Assembly (NCBI RefSeq): GCF_040436345.1
Contig: NC_133234.1
Location: 13,718,446 to 13,782,445 of the forward strand
Direction: 5' to 3'
DNA length: 64,000 nt
From: Pagrus major
Taxonomy: Eukaryota > Chordata > Actinopteri > Spariformes > Sparidae
In this document: one piece after another, positions 1 through 23,671 of the stretch
Numbering within the stretch: the stretch's first letter is position 1
How the letters are laid out: each line of letters opens with the position of its first letter
Notes under the pieces: generated by a model
The model's input: only the letters and a program-made list of their open reading frames with translations
Told to the model about the DNA's origin: nothing
The model's database searches: none
Program-made: the position numbers and the translations under genes

Positions 1-12430
<12,430 letters not shown>

Positions 12431-13720
12431 GGCAAAAACGGAGAGATGGAAATGAATTAAAAGCGAGAGGATTTTAAAAAAGAAAATACAAAAAACGGAC
12501 AGAGATGGATCCTACTGTACAGCCCCCCCGACCCTCTTCAAATCTCTAAGATCTGAGGATGAATTTTTGAGGCCCTTGACGAACACAAGGGGGTCTGTTC
12601 ATGTGACCTCGGACACTGGCCTCTTGTTCTTTTTCTTGTTGTTGATCAATGACTAAAGACATGTCGTACTTTGTGAGAAGGAAGGGACCCCACCTGTTCA
12701 GGGGTCGCTCGGCGGGTCAAGAGGGAATTGACCGCCGGTGAAAAGGGAGCAACGCGAGGCGGGAGGACAAAAAGAGGAGGAGCCGTAACGCCAAGTCAAC
12801 GGAGGAGGAGGAGGAGCCACTGACATCTTGTTAACTGTGTGTCATAAAGACGATAGTTCAAAGAGAAACTATTACCACTTAGTTTTTACATAAATTATTT
12901 TTTGAAGACTAACATCAGCTGTTGGCTTTTGAAAAGAGTGGAAGAGGGTGAGAATGCTTTTTAAAAAACTGCGTGTAGAGTGTGCCGTGAGCAGCGTGAA
13001 CATGGACTCGTCCACGGATAGAAACATGAAATGTGATAATAAACGCTCTCTCTCTCTCTCTTTCTATCTCTCTCTCATCCTGTGCTATGTGAAGGGCAGC
13101 CCCAGTCCGCTGTGTGATAATATATAAACACATTTTTATTATTTATATGAGGAGGTTTTTAACTTAAACTCTCACAAGCACTGGGTCGCTGCCCTAACAT
13201 TTTAAATACCTTTTTATTTCCCACAGGTTCGGTATACAATCGTAACCCACATATCCAAGCCGTCTTCCCCTCTATACAAACGAACAGACGTCAAGACAGA
13301 AACATTGGGTGCAACACGGTGGGTGTAAAATAACTAAAAAAAAAACACAAAAAAAACAAACGAAGAAAAGAAAAGAAGAAGAGAAGAATGGGAAAATCTA
13401 TTTGAAACTTAACATTGTTGTGCTTCAGTTCAATCATCAGTCATGCAGGTGCAAAGAAAAATAAGTAAACTATCCATTTCCCATTGTGGGAAGAAGGAGT
13501 ATAAATAAGTAATATTTAAAGAGGAAATAGTCATTTCATTTTTATCATTTTGATGTTTGTGCATACTATGACTTATTTTGAAAACAATCTAATTTTCCAT
13601 AAAAAAAGGAAAAAAAAGACGTGTAAATATTGTACAGTTCTTGATGAAATTCTTTGTCCTTCTGTACATTAACTCTCCTGTATTTGAGAAACAAATAAAA
13701 TCTGCAAAGAACAAATGGTG
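12431..13720 (+). other. prr12 3' UTR with poly(A) signal at 13693-13698
   Basis: After the TGA there is no further conserved reading frame. An AATAAA stands at 13693-13698, followed by a GT-rich stretch, and is the best candidate cleavage signal, giving a 3' UTR of about 1.3 kb. It includes a CT-rich microsatellite at about 13,045-13,075 and A-rich stretches near 13,337-13,375. ORFs on the opposite strand here look like chance. Confidence 0.6.
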
Positions 13721-15150
13721 TTTCATTTCCCTACTGTGTGTTTTCTCTTACATCCATCTGTGTGAGGACATGTTGGCTGGTCCTCATTTATTCAAAAGGC
13801 TTTTTAGGTATTACAGTGTTGTTTGGGAACTAAAGATAGAATTAAAGTCCCCCTTCATTACAAAGTGTGATTTGCTTATTGTTCTTTGACATGAATGTTG
13901 GACCTTTTTGTCAGTGCTGTTCGACACATGAAGGCTGTTTTCACGTTCATCTGCTGAAGAAGGAGAGTGTTCACATTGAATCTCGGTTTAACCCCTGCAC
14001 CTGCGGGCATGATTTGTGACATCACAGCTATGGTCTCGAGTGCCACTTTTTAGCAAAGTAGAAGACGTGTGGCATCCATTTAACTTTGAAATAAAAAATA
14101 TTTGCAGAGCCACAGAAGAAGAGAACATTTTAAGAATTTGTAGTTAACTGAACTTCTTTTAAAATGTCTTCAGTGGTGGAATCTAAGTATGCTAAATTTA
14201 CTTAAGTTTTAAAGTACAAATTTAAGATATTACTTTGTCTTCTTGTGCCACTATTTCTACTTCACTACATTTCAGAGGGAAACTGTTTTTCTTTACAAAT
14301 TAGACATCTTTCATTACAACTTCACTAATTAAATATTACTTTTTGTTATAAATTCATGTACTTAATAGTTTATTTAAACGACTAGTCAAGAGAGAAAATT
14401 AATTGGCAATTATTTTAATCGTGACGTCATTCTTCATAGCATTTCATGGTTCCAGCCACTCAAATGTGATGATTTGCTGCTTTTCCTTTTAGTTATTTTA
14501 ATCATTTGAAATATTTTTTTATATTTTAGGTTTGGATTGATGGAAGTTGTTAATTTCTCACTGTTTTCACAATACTTATGAAACAATAAGTCAATTGATA
14601 GAGAAAATAATCAGCAGATGAATCCATAATGAAGATAATACAGTCCTGTACAAAACAGTTCTCTTCCACCACAAACAACTATAATTTTAAAATATTACTT
14701 TTTAAAATGAGTCTCAAAGTATCTGATATTAAATGAACTCAAGTATAAAAAGTTATACATATATTTGCCTGTATGTAGGCTATATGCTGGGTTGACTGAT
14801 TCTCAGCCCATTTAAAAAACTACTTGGCTACTTGGGCTATTTTTGGCTCTGATGCAGAATGTAATCTGCAAAGTAATTAGTTACTTAAAATATCAGATAA
14901 CTATATTGAGGGGGGGAAGCACAATGTTTGCCTCCATAAATATAGTGAAGTGAAAGCATAAAGTAACTGAAAACGGAATTACTCAAGTAAAGTGTGATAG
15001 TAAAGTACCTCAAAATGTTACCCAAGTACAGTAACTTAAGTAAATGTACTTAGTTACATTTCATCACTGTGAGCTGCAACAGTAAAATCCTGCTTTTTAT
15101 GATGCAATGATGCAATATATGATAGTGTAACAGTCTCAGAGGACTTTTTT
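13720..15150. other. prr12-irf3 intergenic region, mostly repeat-derived
   Basis: No exon-like reading frame with splice sites and conserved peptide could be found. The second half (14,172-15,071) is a transposon remnant, listed separately. Positions 13,720-14,170 are plain AT-rich sequence with nothing I recognise. Confidence 0.6.
14172..15071. mobile_element. Non-autonomous DNA transposon remnant (hAT-like teleost family), copy 1
   Basis: The left end is CAGTGGTGGAATCTAAGTA and the right end, read in reverse, is CAGTGATGAAATGTAACTAA. Both continue into similar sequence containing a TTTACTTAAGT core. The interior is non-coding. The same termini occur at 16,247-16,711, so two copies flank the first exon of irf3. 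Confidence 0.75.
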
Positions 15151-15153
15151 TGG

Positions 15154-15154
<1 letters not shown>

Positions 15155-15222
<68 letters not shown>
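15155..15222. repeat. (GT)n microsatellite upstream of irf3
   Basis: About 34 GT units end about 60 bp before the ISRE-like site of the irf3 promoter. Long alternating purine-pyrimidine tracts can adopt Z-DNA; any effect on the promoter is inference. Confidence 0.95.
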
Positions 15223-15224
<2 letters not shown>

Positions 15225-15257
15225 TGTTTGCCCCACCTAGCGGGACCGTCGGTAAAT

Positions 15258-15367
15258 GAAACTCCGGGGTGACGTCACATTTGGAAAACGAAACTGACGC
15301 CTCGCCTCGGAGTTTCCCGAGAAAACCTCGTCCGGCGGGCAGCAGCTCGGACTCTGACGGTATTTAA
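15258..15367 (+). promoter_or_regulatory. irf3 core promoter: CRE, ISRE, kappaB-like and TATA-like elements
   Basis: In about 110 bp: the palindromic CRE TGACGTCA at 15270-15277; a consensus ISRE GAAAACGAAACT at 15284-15295; a kappaB-type site GGAGTTTCCC (reverse of GGGAAACTCC) at 15309-15318; and a TATA-like TATTTAA at 15361-15367. A further GAAACTCC half-site lies at 15258-15265. A non-coding first exon probably follows (about 15,390-15,471), ending at a CAG|GTAGGA donor. The motifs are read directly; interferon and NF-kappaB responsiveness is inference. Confidence 0.7.
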
Positions 15368-16246
15368 GGATTTAGTGACAGGTTGACACACACAGCTGCA
15401 GCTCACACAGCTCACACACACTCACACAGTTGTCATCCTGCCTTCTGACCCGGGACACCTCGTCGCTGCAGGTAGGAGAAGGTCAGTGCTGTTGAGTCAT
15501 GTCGCCTGTTGTGCTGCCTTGTTGTGAAATTGTTGTGTTGTGTCATTTTTTATACTCAACGTGTAGCCTCTGTTTACACTGTATAGTATCCATCTCTGAC
15601 TTGTTGTGTTGTACTTGTGTGTTCCCGCTTGTTTCACCTCTATTTCAAACGCAAAAATACACTGAAACAGAAGAAACGTTGATATTTGACATTTACAAGG
15701 AGGCATTCTCCAGAAGGAGTGCTTTTACTTGTCATGCTTGAATATATTTTAATGTAATAATATTAAACTTAAGCTTTTAAGTCAAATTGAGCTGTTTCTT
15801 CACTTATATTAGAGAATTTGTGTTATTGAGGGGCTGCTTCCTCTTTTTAGCAACACAGGAATTGCACCACAGCACTGCACAGATGAGGCTGCTGATGCTC
15901 AAATATTCATATATTGCTCATTTGTTCTTCAACCTTTCATTATTTAGTGGCATTAAGAAAAGATAGAAAGAGAGATCTCCCATTCTGTTAAACTGAACAT
16001 GCATCAGGATATTTAAGATTTTTTTTTACATTCAAACATGCAAATCTTAAGTTGCTTTTTTTTTTTTTTTTTTTTTTTACTGTATTTACTCTCTTTTACT
16101 TCTATTCTGATACTTTGGACAATATGTTTTAAAAGGCTCAAATCCAGCTGTTAATAGCGCCATCTGCAGGAGGAAAGAGTACTTTAAGATGGACCTGAAA
16201 GTTTTTTTTAATTAATATATATACCTCTCAGTACATGTATAATAAT

Positions 16247-16711
16247 CAGTGTTGTAGCCAAAAGTCATACTTGAGTAAAAATAAAGATATCTTTAGAATG
16301 TTGTTTTTAAAAAATGTCGCCCAAATGAACACTACTTGAGTAGAAGTCTCTGATATTAAATGTACTGAAGTACCAAAAATACAAGTCAAAGTAAGTTATA
16401 CATACAGTATATTTACCTATATGTAAATTATCAGCTTGGCCAATTATCAGATCTAATATTGTGCATTTTTTTGATTGTCTGAATCTTTTTTTTTAATAGG
16501 TTAATTTAAAAAGTCACTCATTTGGCTCTGATGCGGCATGTAATCTGAAAAGTAACCAGTAACTTAAGTTGGCGAGTGAATGTTGTAGAGCAAAAACTGC
16601 AGTATTTGCCTCTAAAGTGTGCAGAAGAAGATGCTCAAGTACAAGTACCTCAAAATTATATTTAAACACAGTGCTTGAGTAAATGTACTCAGTTACATTC
16701 CATCACTGTGA
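16247..16711. mobile_element. hAT-like non-autonomous element, copy 2, in irf3 intron 1
   Basis: It has the same type of termini as the 14,172-15,071 copy: the right end in reverse begins CAGTGATGGAATGTAACTGA and the left end has GTCATACTTGAGTAAAA. It is shorter (about 465 bp) and diverged, so not a recent duplicate. Confidence 0.7.
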
Positions 16712-16940
16712 ATAATTACGGTGGTGTAACATCCAGCCTGGCTCAGCTACTCTGATTTAAATAAATAGTGTGAAGAATTATTCCATGTTGTCAATAAACT
16801 CTTCTCTGATTCAGCTCTTCCATGTGCGCTGTTACATTCTTTAAATTGTAGATAATCACGTTACAGTTCAGTGACCTAAATGACAGCAGACCGATGCACT
16901 GACACTGCAGATGTGACATTTTGTTCTTGCTCCTGCAGAA

Positions 16941-19900
16941 ATGTCTCATTCTAAACCGCTGCTCATCCCGTGGCTGCGGGCTCGCATCGACAGCGGCAGG
17001 TATCCTGGAGTCCAGTGGACGAACCCGGAGCGGACAGAGTTCTCCATCCCATGGAAACATGCTTTAAGACAGGACTCCTCCGACACTGACATCCTCATCT
17101 TCAAGGTAACTCACAGTCATCACAAATGATATCATATTTAATAACTAAATGGGGGAATAGTAGAAGGTATCGCACAATGTATGTCACTGAATCTCGCTTT
17201 GGTGCCAGAATGTCGTGACAGCTGTATTGAAGTCTATGGGAGATGCATTCACTAAAACCCAACATACGTCGTATGACTTCTGATGAAGAAATGCCTCCAG
17301 AAAAGGAAAGAACACACTTCAGAGAGCAGGCTAACGACTGATTCTTTTATCGGCACGTTGTTCATCCCTCGATTTTGTTTGAGAAAGATATAATCAGTCC
17401 TGTCAATCATTTGGGGGAAAAAAAGTGGTTAGGTTAGACTCTGAAGTGTGTCTCTTGAGTGTTTTTCAATGGATCTCCCATAGACTTCAACACAGCTGGC
17501 ACCATAGCATGACTGAGTGACGTAATGACCCCTCCCTTCTTGTTAGGTTCCTTGTCACATCGAAGGAGGTACAATGTCAAGTAAGCAAAGTAAACAATTT
17601 TGTCAATGCTTGCTACCAAAGGAAAACTCATAAGGTTCTCATTTTCCATGACTGATCAACAAGGTGTTACCTAATTTAGTCCAGTTGTGTACTTGATACA
17701 TGAGAGTTTGCACTGCATGCGCAGCAAACATCCACTGATCATTTGTGAAAGCGGGGCCTTCCCTGGTTGTTTGGTAAAATTCACTCCCCTGCAAAATCAT
17801 CCCAGTAATTCTAGAGTGATTCATTATTTCTAAATGGATCTAAAATTCCTTTATAATTTCATATATATTGCAAATAAATGACTAGCTCTAGTGACAGTGG
17901 CTGTAATGTAATGACCTCTTCCTCCCTGCAGGCCTGGGCGGAGGTGAGCGGCAACGGCCGGGCTCAGGGAGACGCCTCGGTCTGGAAGAGGAACTTCCGC
18001 AGCGCCCTCCGAGTCAAAGGCTTCAAAATGGTCTCTGACAACAAGAACGACGCTGCTAACCCCCATAAAGTGTTTCACTGGCCGGATGACTCGGCATCAG
18101 GAGGTGAGGATCAAAGACGACCCCCATTTGGTCTTTTATTGTAGTAGACAGTTAAAGAAGAAGAAGAAGACTGTTTCCTGTGATGATCTGCACAAAAAAA
18201 GATGTGTATTCAGATTCCATTTCTCTCTCTCTGTTTTATTCATGCAGAATTATTCAGCCTGTGTATCTTAACTATAATCCTAGGAAGGGGGAGGCATCAG
18301 ACGGTCTATCATATCACTCGATTGCAAATTAGATGAAATACAAAAATCAGATAATACAGTATATGCGCCACAGATGCTGCTCATTTATGCTCACATGTGG
18401 GTAAAAGAGCACCTCTCTATCACCGTGGCCACACACAGGCCTGTACAGTCCCTCCTTACCTCCACATCACTCTCCAACTTGTATTCTATCTGGAGTCACG
18501 CCTCAGTGGATGAGAATTGTCAATATGCAAATGCAGAGCATGCAAGTCAATGCCATTTGTAGCGGGGATTATAAGATTAAAGGAGTGTTTCTGAGGAGGA
18601 TGAATGATTAAAAGATAGTAAGCAGCACATTAGAACTGAGCTCTTTGCTTTCACTCTCAAAGCTAACTCCTCTGCTGGATCCCAGGACCAAGACGACCCC
18701 GATTTGTTTGAGGATGTCAGCTTTCCTATACAAGAAGTAAGAATTGTAGAAAAGTGTGAATGCTGTGTTGTTGTGTAGTTGCATATGAACTCATACAGAT
18801 GTGTGTCTGTGATGTTTTAGAGCCAGTTGGAGGCATGCCTTGATGACTGTCTCTATCTTTCAGAAGAAACTGTGTTTACAGGTGAGGGATTTATCATCTC
18901 TTGGCGTTAGTTTTGTGTCTCAGAAGGTAAATCTATCAGATCATTAATTTTCTAGTGAGGAATTTGGAATCACGTTTCTGAGCTTATCAATATTTATTAT
19001 CTCCTGGCATGAGTGTTGTATCTCAGAAGTGTGAATTTATCTGATAGCGAGGAATTTGGAATCCCTTCTCTGAATATCTCTGAGCTGATCAATATCTGCC
19101 AGCAGAATCCGCTGCCAGCCATGATATCCTCCAGGAGTGTCTGAAGGGACTGAACATTGGCCCTGACACAGGTACCGTCTCTGCTCATCATCTCCTCCTC
19201 GCTGCACAAGCAGAAAACAATGCCCAGCTACTTTTCCAGAGAAAGATAGTTTTTCACTTTCTCCAACTTTTCCACAGAGGGCACCGCAGGCTTTGAGCCT
19301 CCTCCCGAGCAACAGCAGCTCCAAAACCAGCTTGCGATTGGTGGATGTGCGTTGCCTGGGCAACAGCAGCATCCAGTAACGTTTGAGAGTGCAGTCGGTG
19401 AAGCTGGGTTGCCTGAGCAACCGGCACGTCCAATGGAGGGAGCCATGGGAGGGGCCTGTGGTGGGCAGTTTGCGGAGCAGTTCCTAGAAACCATGAGCAG
19501 GACCAGTGGTGGAGATAATTTCAGTGAGATGATGGATGCCACTGTATTTACGTGCAATTTACACTCAGCAATGACTTCCCTCATAAAATATCTTTCATAA
19601 GGCCGTTAAAACAATGAGGCCTGTCAGTGTAAAAATAAAACCAGTCACTGAATAATGTGTTTTAAAGAGGAATACAGTGAAGAGTGGAGCCTCTCCTCAC
19701 ACACTGCTTCTCTTTCTGTATCATCAGAGACTCAGTTCAGGATATCAGTGTACTACAGAGGGGTGAAGGTGTCGGAGCAGATGGTTGAGAATGAAGCTGG
19801 AATCCGCTTGGTCTACAGGTAACATCAAAATAAAGCTTTCATCAAAGGAAACATGTCGGACGAATGTTCAGAATCCACAGTTCATCTTCAAATTGACTCT

Positions 19901-21967
19901 CATAGTTAAAGGGGGCAGTCGGATTTTGTTGAATACATGCTGTTCTTTCTTGCACAGAGTCAGAGATAGGAGGAGAGTCATTGTGCTCTCATGTCTGTAC
20001 TGTAAGCCATTATTTCCCATAGGATGGTGAAGTCATGACCCGCCCTATTCTGCCTCTGATTGGCTCTTACTCTTTGCCTTTGTTGGCTGGGTTGGTTAAG
20101 TTTAGGAATGAGGAGTGAGATTGGTTATCAGGGCGAGTCAATCAGAATCACAGTGGAGTGGAGCACAGGTAATGCCTTCATCATCCCGGGGGAAAAAAAA
20201 TGTAAGTGCAACAGTCAGTTTGTAGCTGTGGCCAGGAGCTGATTAGCTTAGCTTAGCTTAGCTTAGCTTAGCATAAAAAGACAAGAAACGGGGGAAGCAT
20301 CTGGCCTGGCTCTGTTTAAACAGTGGCATCGAGTGTTAAAAGGACCAGGCTAGTAGTTTCCCTCTGTTTCCGGTATTTGTGCTAAGCTAAGCCAACTGTA
20401 TCCTGGTTGTAGCTACATATTTAGTGTACAGATATGAGAATGATGTCAATGTTCGGTCATTATCTGCTCACACCTATGCTGATGGAAAGTCAGGTGAAGT
20501 TTTATAGTCCACCCATGAGGGATGCGAGCTAACGCTATTAGCTTAGTGGCTACAGTGAAGATTTCAGCTTGAAAAAAGCTTTAAATAACAAATCAATTTG
20601 GGTTTGCTTTTTTGGCGCTGTTTTTTAATGTCTTAAAACAAGTCCCCATCTACTTCAGTTATTTAGGAAAACGCTGAATGCTGTTTTGCTGTGAATCTCC
20701 AGAAATGTTTTGTAAACTACGAAACGTCAACTTTCCATCGGCATGGGGTGAATAGATAATGACTGATTTTTCATTTTTGGGTGACTTTTTCCTTAAAGGC
20801 CAAAAATATCAAACTATTCCTTTAGTGTTCATGGGCAAATAGCCTAATATTCAATAAAAAATCTAATGAATCAATGTCTTCATGTCAGACCTGAGCTCAT
20901 CGGGACAGTGGTGGATCCTGCGTCGGGCCTCTCCCTCGTCTCCCTGCCAAGTCCTGGAATGATGCTGGATCAAACCCAAGTCAATCTGACCCAGCGCATC
21001 TTGGACAAGCTGGGCGATGGCGTTGACTTTGGGGTGTCGGGCCATGTATTCTACGGCCAGCGACATGGCGAAATCAAAGCATTTTGGAGCTTCTCCAAGC
21101 ATGACAGCAGCAGAGTGCCCCGAGAGATTTATAAACTGGAGCCTCAGCCGCTGTACATGTTCAAGGACTTTGTGCAAGGTGGGTGAAAGGAACAAGCTTT
21201 CTGATGGGGGTACCTGTAAATACATATGCAGTCTTGTTGGCTCGATGTAGTGACTGATTGTCCTTTCCCTCTAGGAATATTGGACTTCATTGAAGGCAGA
21301 GACTCCCCTCCGTGCACCCTGTTCTTCTGCCTCGGGGAGAAGTGGCCTGACCCAGACAACAAGCCTTGGGAGAAGAAGCTCATCACAGTGGAGGTGAGGC
21401 AACCTCTAAATTATTGAAACACACAGACAGTGTTGTGCTCTCAAATACCTTAAAGCAGTATTTCAGTTGCACATACCTCGATCAAATTTCATGAGTGATC
21501 AAACCGCCAAAATTGCCCACTCAAGGGAGCTGTAGTCAGCAGCACTTTTCAAGAGGCAATTTTGTCTCAGTATTGATTAATAGCACTGGGGGAACAAAGC
21601 CTGAATACCGCTGGTGACAGCTGATCCCTCTGGTGTAAAAGGTTTCTCTGCCCCCGAGCCTCTACAGTAGAGCACATGCTGTGAAATGAAAAGCTGGTGC
21701 AAAACTTTAAAGAAAACCAGCGTGACACGTCTCATTGCTCCAGCTTTCTTGAATTTCAAGGCCTCTGTCAAGCTCAAATTCGCCATCTCGCTCATGTCAT
21801 TCTTGTCATTGCGTCTGACTTCTGCTGCCTGTTCTGTTTTTTCTCGGTCTCAGGTGGTCCTCACTTCAATGGAGCTACTGAAGAATATGGCTGTTGTAGG
21901 CGGCGCCTCCTCCCTGCAGTCTGTGGAGCTGCAGATGTCGCTCGAAGAGATGATGGAGATGTACTGA
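16941..21967 (+). CDS. irf3: IRF3 (interferon regulatory factor 3), 466 aa, 10 coding exons
   Basis: Transcription factor activated downstream of RNA/DNA sensing through MAVS/STING/TRIF and TBK1, inducing type I interferon. Coding exons: 16941-17105, 17932-18103, 18663-18736, 18821-18881, 19103-19171 (start uncertain by 3 nt), 19278-19523, 19728-19818, 20889-21178, 21275-21393, 21854-21967; a non-coding exon precedes. The DNA-binding domain (about 1-115) has the Trp pattern W11, W26, W38, W57, W73 in contexts LLIPW, GVQW, SIPWKHA, AWAEVS and SVWKRNFR. A weakly conserved Gln/Pro-rich linker covers about 116-262. The IRF-association domain (about 264-450) contains FRISVYYRGVKV, HVFYGQRHGEIKAFWSF and CTLFFCLGEKWPD. 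The tail has VGGASSL and VELQMS, matching the human VGGASSL...LHIS phospho-regulatory region, but the protein stops 7 residues later. Linkage to prr12 and adm5 supports IRF3 over other family members. Confidence 0.92.
20236..20810. repeat. Teleost interspersed repeat mosaic in irf3 intron, including a (TTAGC)n run
   Basis: About five TTAGC pentamers (20,243-20,271) open a block with GCATAAAAAGACAAGAAACG and GGCCTGGCTCTGTTTAAACA, typical of a dispersed teleost family. The block from about 20,440 to 20,800 resembles the element at 58,766-59,356: TCATTATCTGCTCACACCTA near the start and GATAATGACTGATTTTTCAT at the end. Non-coding. Confidence 0.6.
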
Positions 21968-22328
21968 CACACTGTGTGCCTGGAGAAAGTCACTATTTAC
22001 TGTTTTTCTGTAATCCTTTACCCTGAGAAAATCATCTCAGAAATAATCAAAGTTTACATGCTAATGAACATTTTATAGCTTTATTCTACACCGGATAAAA
22101 CAGATCAAGTACTAATAATGGTGTTAATGATTTCTCTGGTGTTTGATGCACTGATTCTGTCCAAAGGAGCAAAGCAAATCTATTTAACTATGTTTAAACA
22201 TGAATATGTGCTTTTAAATGTAATTTTAATATTTTTACATAAAATAATGGGACTAGGATTTGATAGGATCTTATTGGTGCTCGTGTTTCTAAGATACCGT
22301 GCTGCTTTCTGTTGCGTTGAATGAGCAA

Positions 22329-22334
22329 AATAAA
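22329..22334 (+). promoter_or_regulatory. irf3 poly(A) signal
   Basis: AATAAA about 360 bp after the irf3 stop codon, the first strong signal downstream. The 3' UTR between shows no conserved reading frame. Confidence 0.6.
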
Positions 22335-23671
22335 AGAGCTCTGTCACTCAGCTCCAGAGGTAAACAGCAACTCTTTTCACTCATCATTCATTCTGCCTTC
22401 GCAGGTAACGTGTCTGTCCTGATATAAGTGCACTTCTGTCTTTTGCTGTAAAGCAAAGCTGCAGATTTCTCTCAATATGCAATGTCATCCAGAAGCTGTC
22501 AGTCATCCCATTAATGCTCCTATTTGTTTATTTGTTTACAGCAGGGCTGCAGCTAAAAATGATTTTCACTGGAGATGAATCTGTAATTTATTTTTCTTGA
22601 TTCATCGATTTGTTGTTTGGTCTCTAGAAAATGGTCAGAAATGTTAATCAGTGTTTCCCAAAGCCCTAGATGACGACCTCAAATGTCTTGATTTGTCCAC
22701 AACCCGAAGATACTCAGTTTACTCTCGTAGAGGAGGAAATATTCACATTTAAAAAGCTGGAATTAGAAAATAGACTAAAAAAAGTTACTCTGCTCACTAC
22801 CAATTAATCGATTATCAAAATAGTTGGCGATCAATTTAATGGTCGACAACAAATTGATTAATTGTTGCAGCACTAGTTTATAGTTAACATGCTGATCTGT
22901 CAGAACAAATTTATTGAATTACATAAATTCCCACATGTAGCAACATTTATAATCAGATAAAGACGTTTCACTCATCAAAACTGAACTCTGTGCGCAGAGT
23001 GATATGAATATACTGTAACAATGCCTAAAGCCTCTAATAAACAGACATAATAGTAAACCCTTGAACCCAACTGTTCAGTAAGACTTGACAGTGCAGATGT
23101 GAGCAGAGCATCTGGAATCAGTCTAAATGTTTATGATCTTTGATCACATGAGACAGTTATAGCACAATAATATTCACCTGAGCACAATCTGACACAGTTA
23201 TGTATCACTTCACACCACAGACTGAACAAGTTTATTTCATCTGTTCTTTTCAAAGGGCACGGCTAACCAACGACTGTGTGTATCACATATTAGCATATTC
23301 CAAATGTACTCTGAAGTAACTCTATAGAAGAGACTGAATGAAACTATACATTAAAATACACATTTCAGTACAGTGAGAAGACTTGATTATGCCTTTGGAG
23401 GATATTATGTTTTACCATAAAATCAATCACTTCTTAACATCTACTATCAATTCAGAATTTCATTATTAACTCAAACCAGTGTGACATTATAGCTGCTCTA
23501 TATTATTAGTCTGAATCCAAAGAACAAATTAAAAAGCTTTTCTTTTTTTATCCTTTTTGAGTTAGTTCGGTCTCAGAATATAAGCTATGTTGTATTTATG
23601 TGCAGTCAAACTTTAGAAATAAAATATTTACAAAAGAAAATCATCAACTGAATGAATGGATGAGACACGTT
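22335..23671. other. irf3-ric8 convergent intergenic region
   Basis: Besides the MITE at 22,545-22,878 I see no gene. The ric8 3' UTR must lie at the right-hand side on the minus strand; a TTTATT at 23,231-23,236 (AATAAA on the minus strand) is one candidate signal, about 440 bp beyond the stop. Confidence 0.45.
22545..22878. mobile_element. hAT-like MITE with GGCTGCAGCTAA / TTGTTGCAGCACTA ends, copy A
   Basis: Left end GCAGGGCTGCAGCTAAAAAT, right end TTAATTGTTGCAGCACTA, with internal ATCGATT and AATTAATCG motifs. Diverged relatives lie at about 39,395-39,700 and 43,070-43,940. It is in the gap between the convergent genes irf3 and ric8. Confidence 0.65.
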
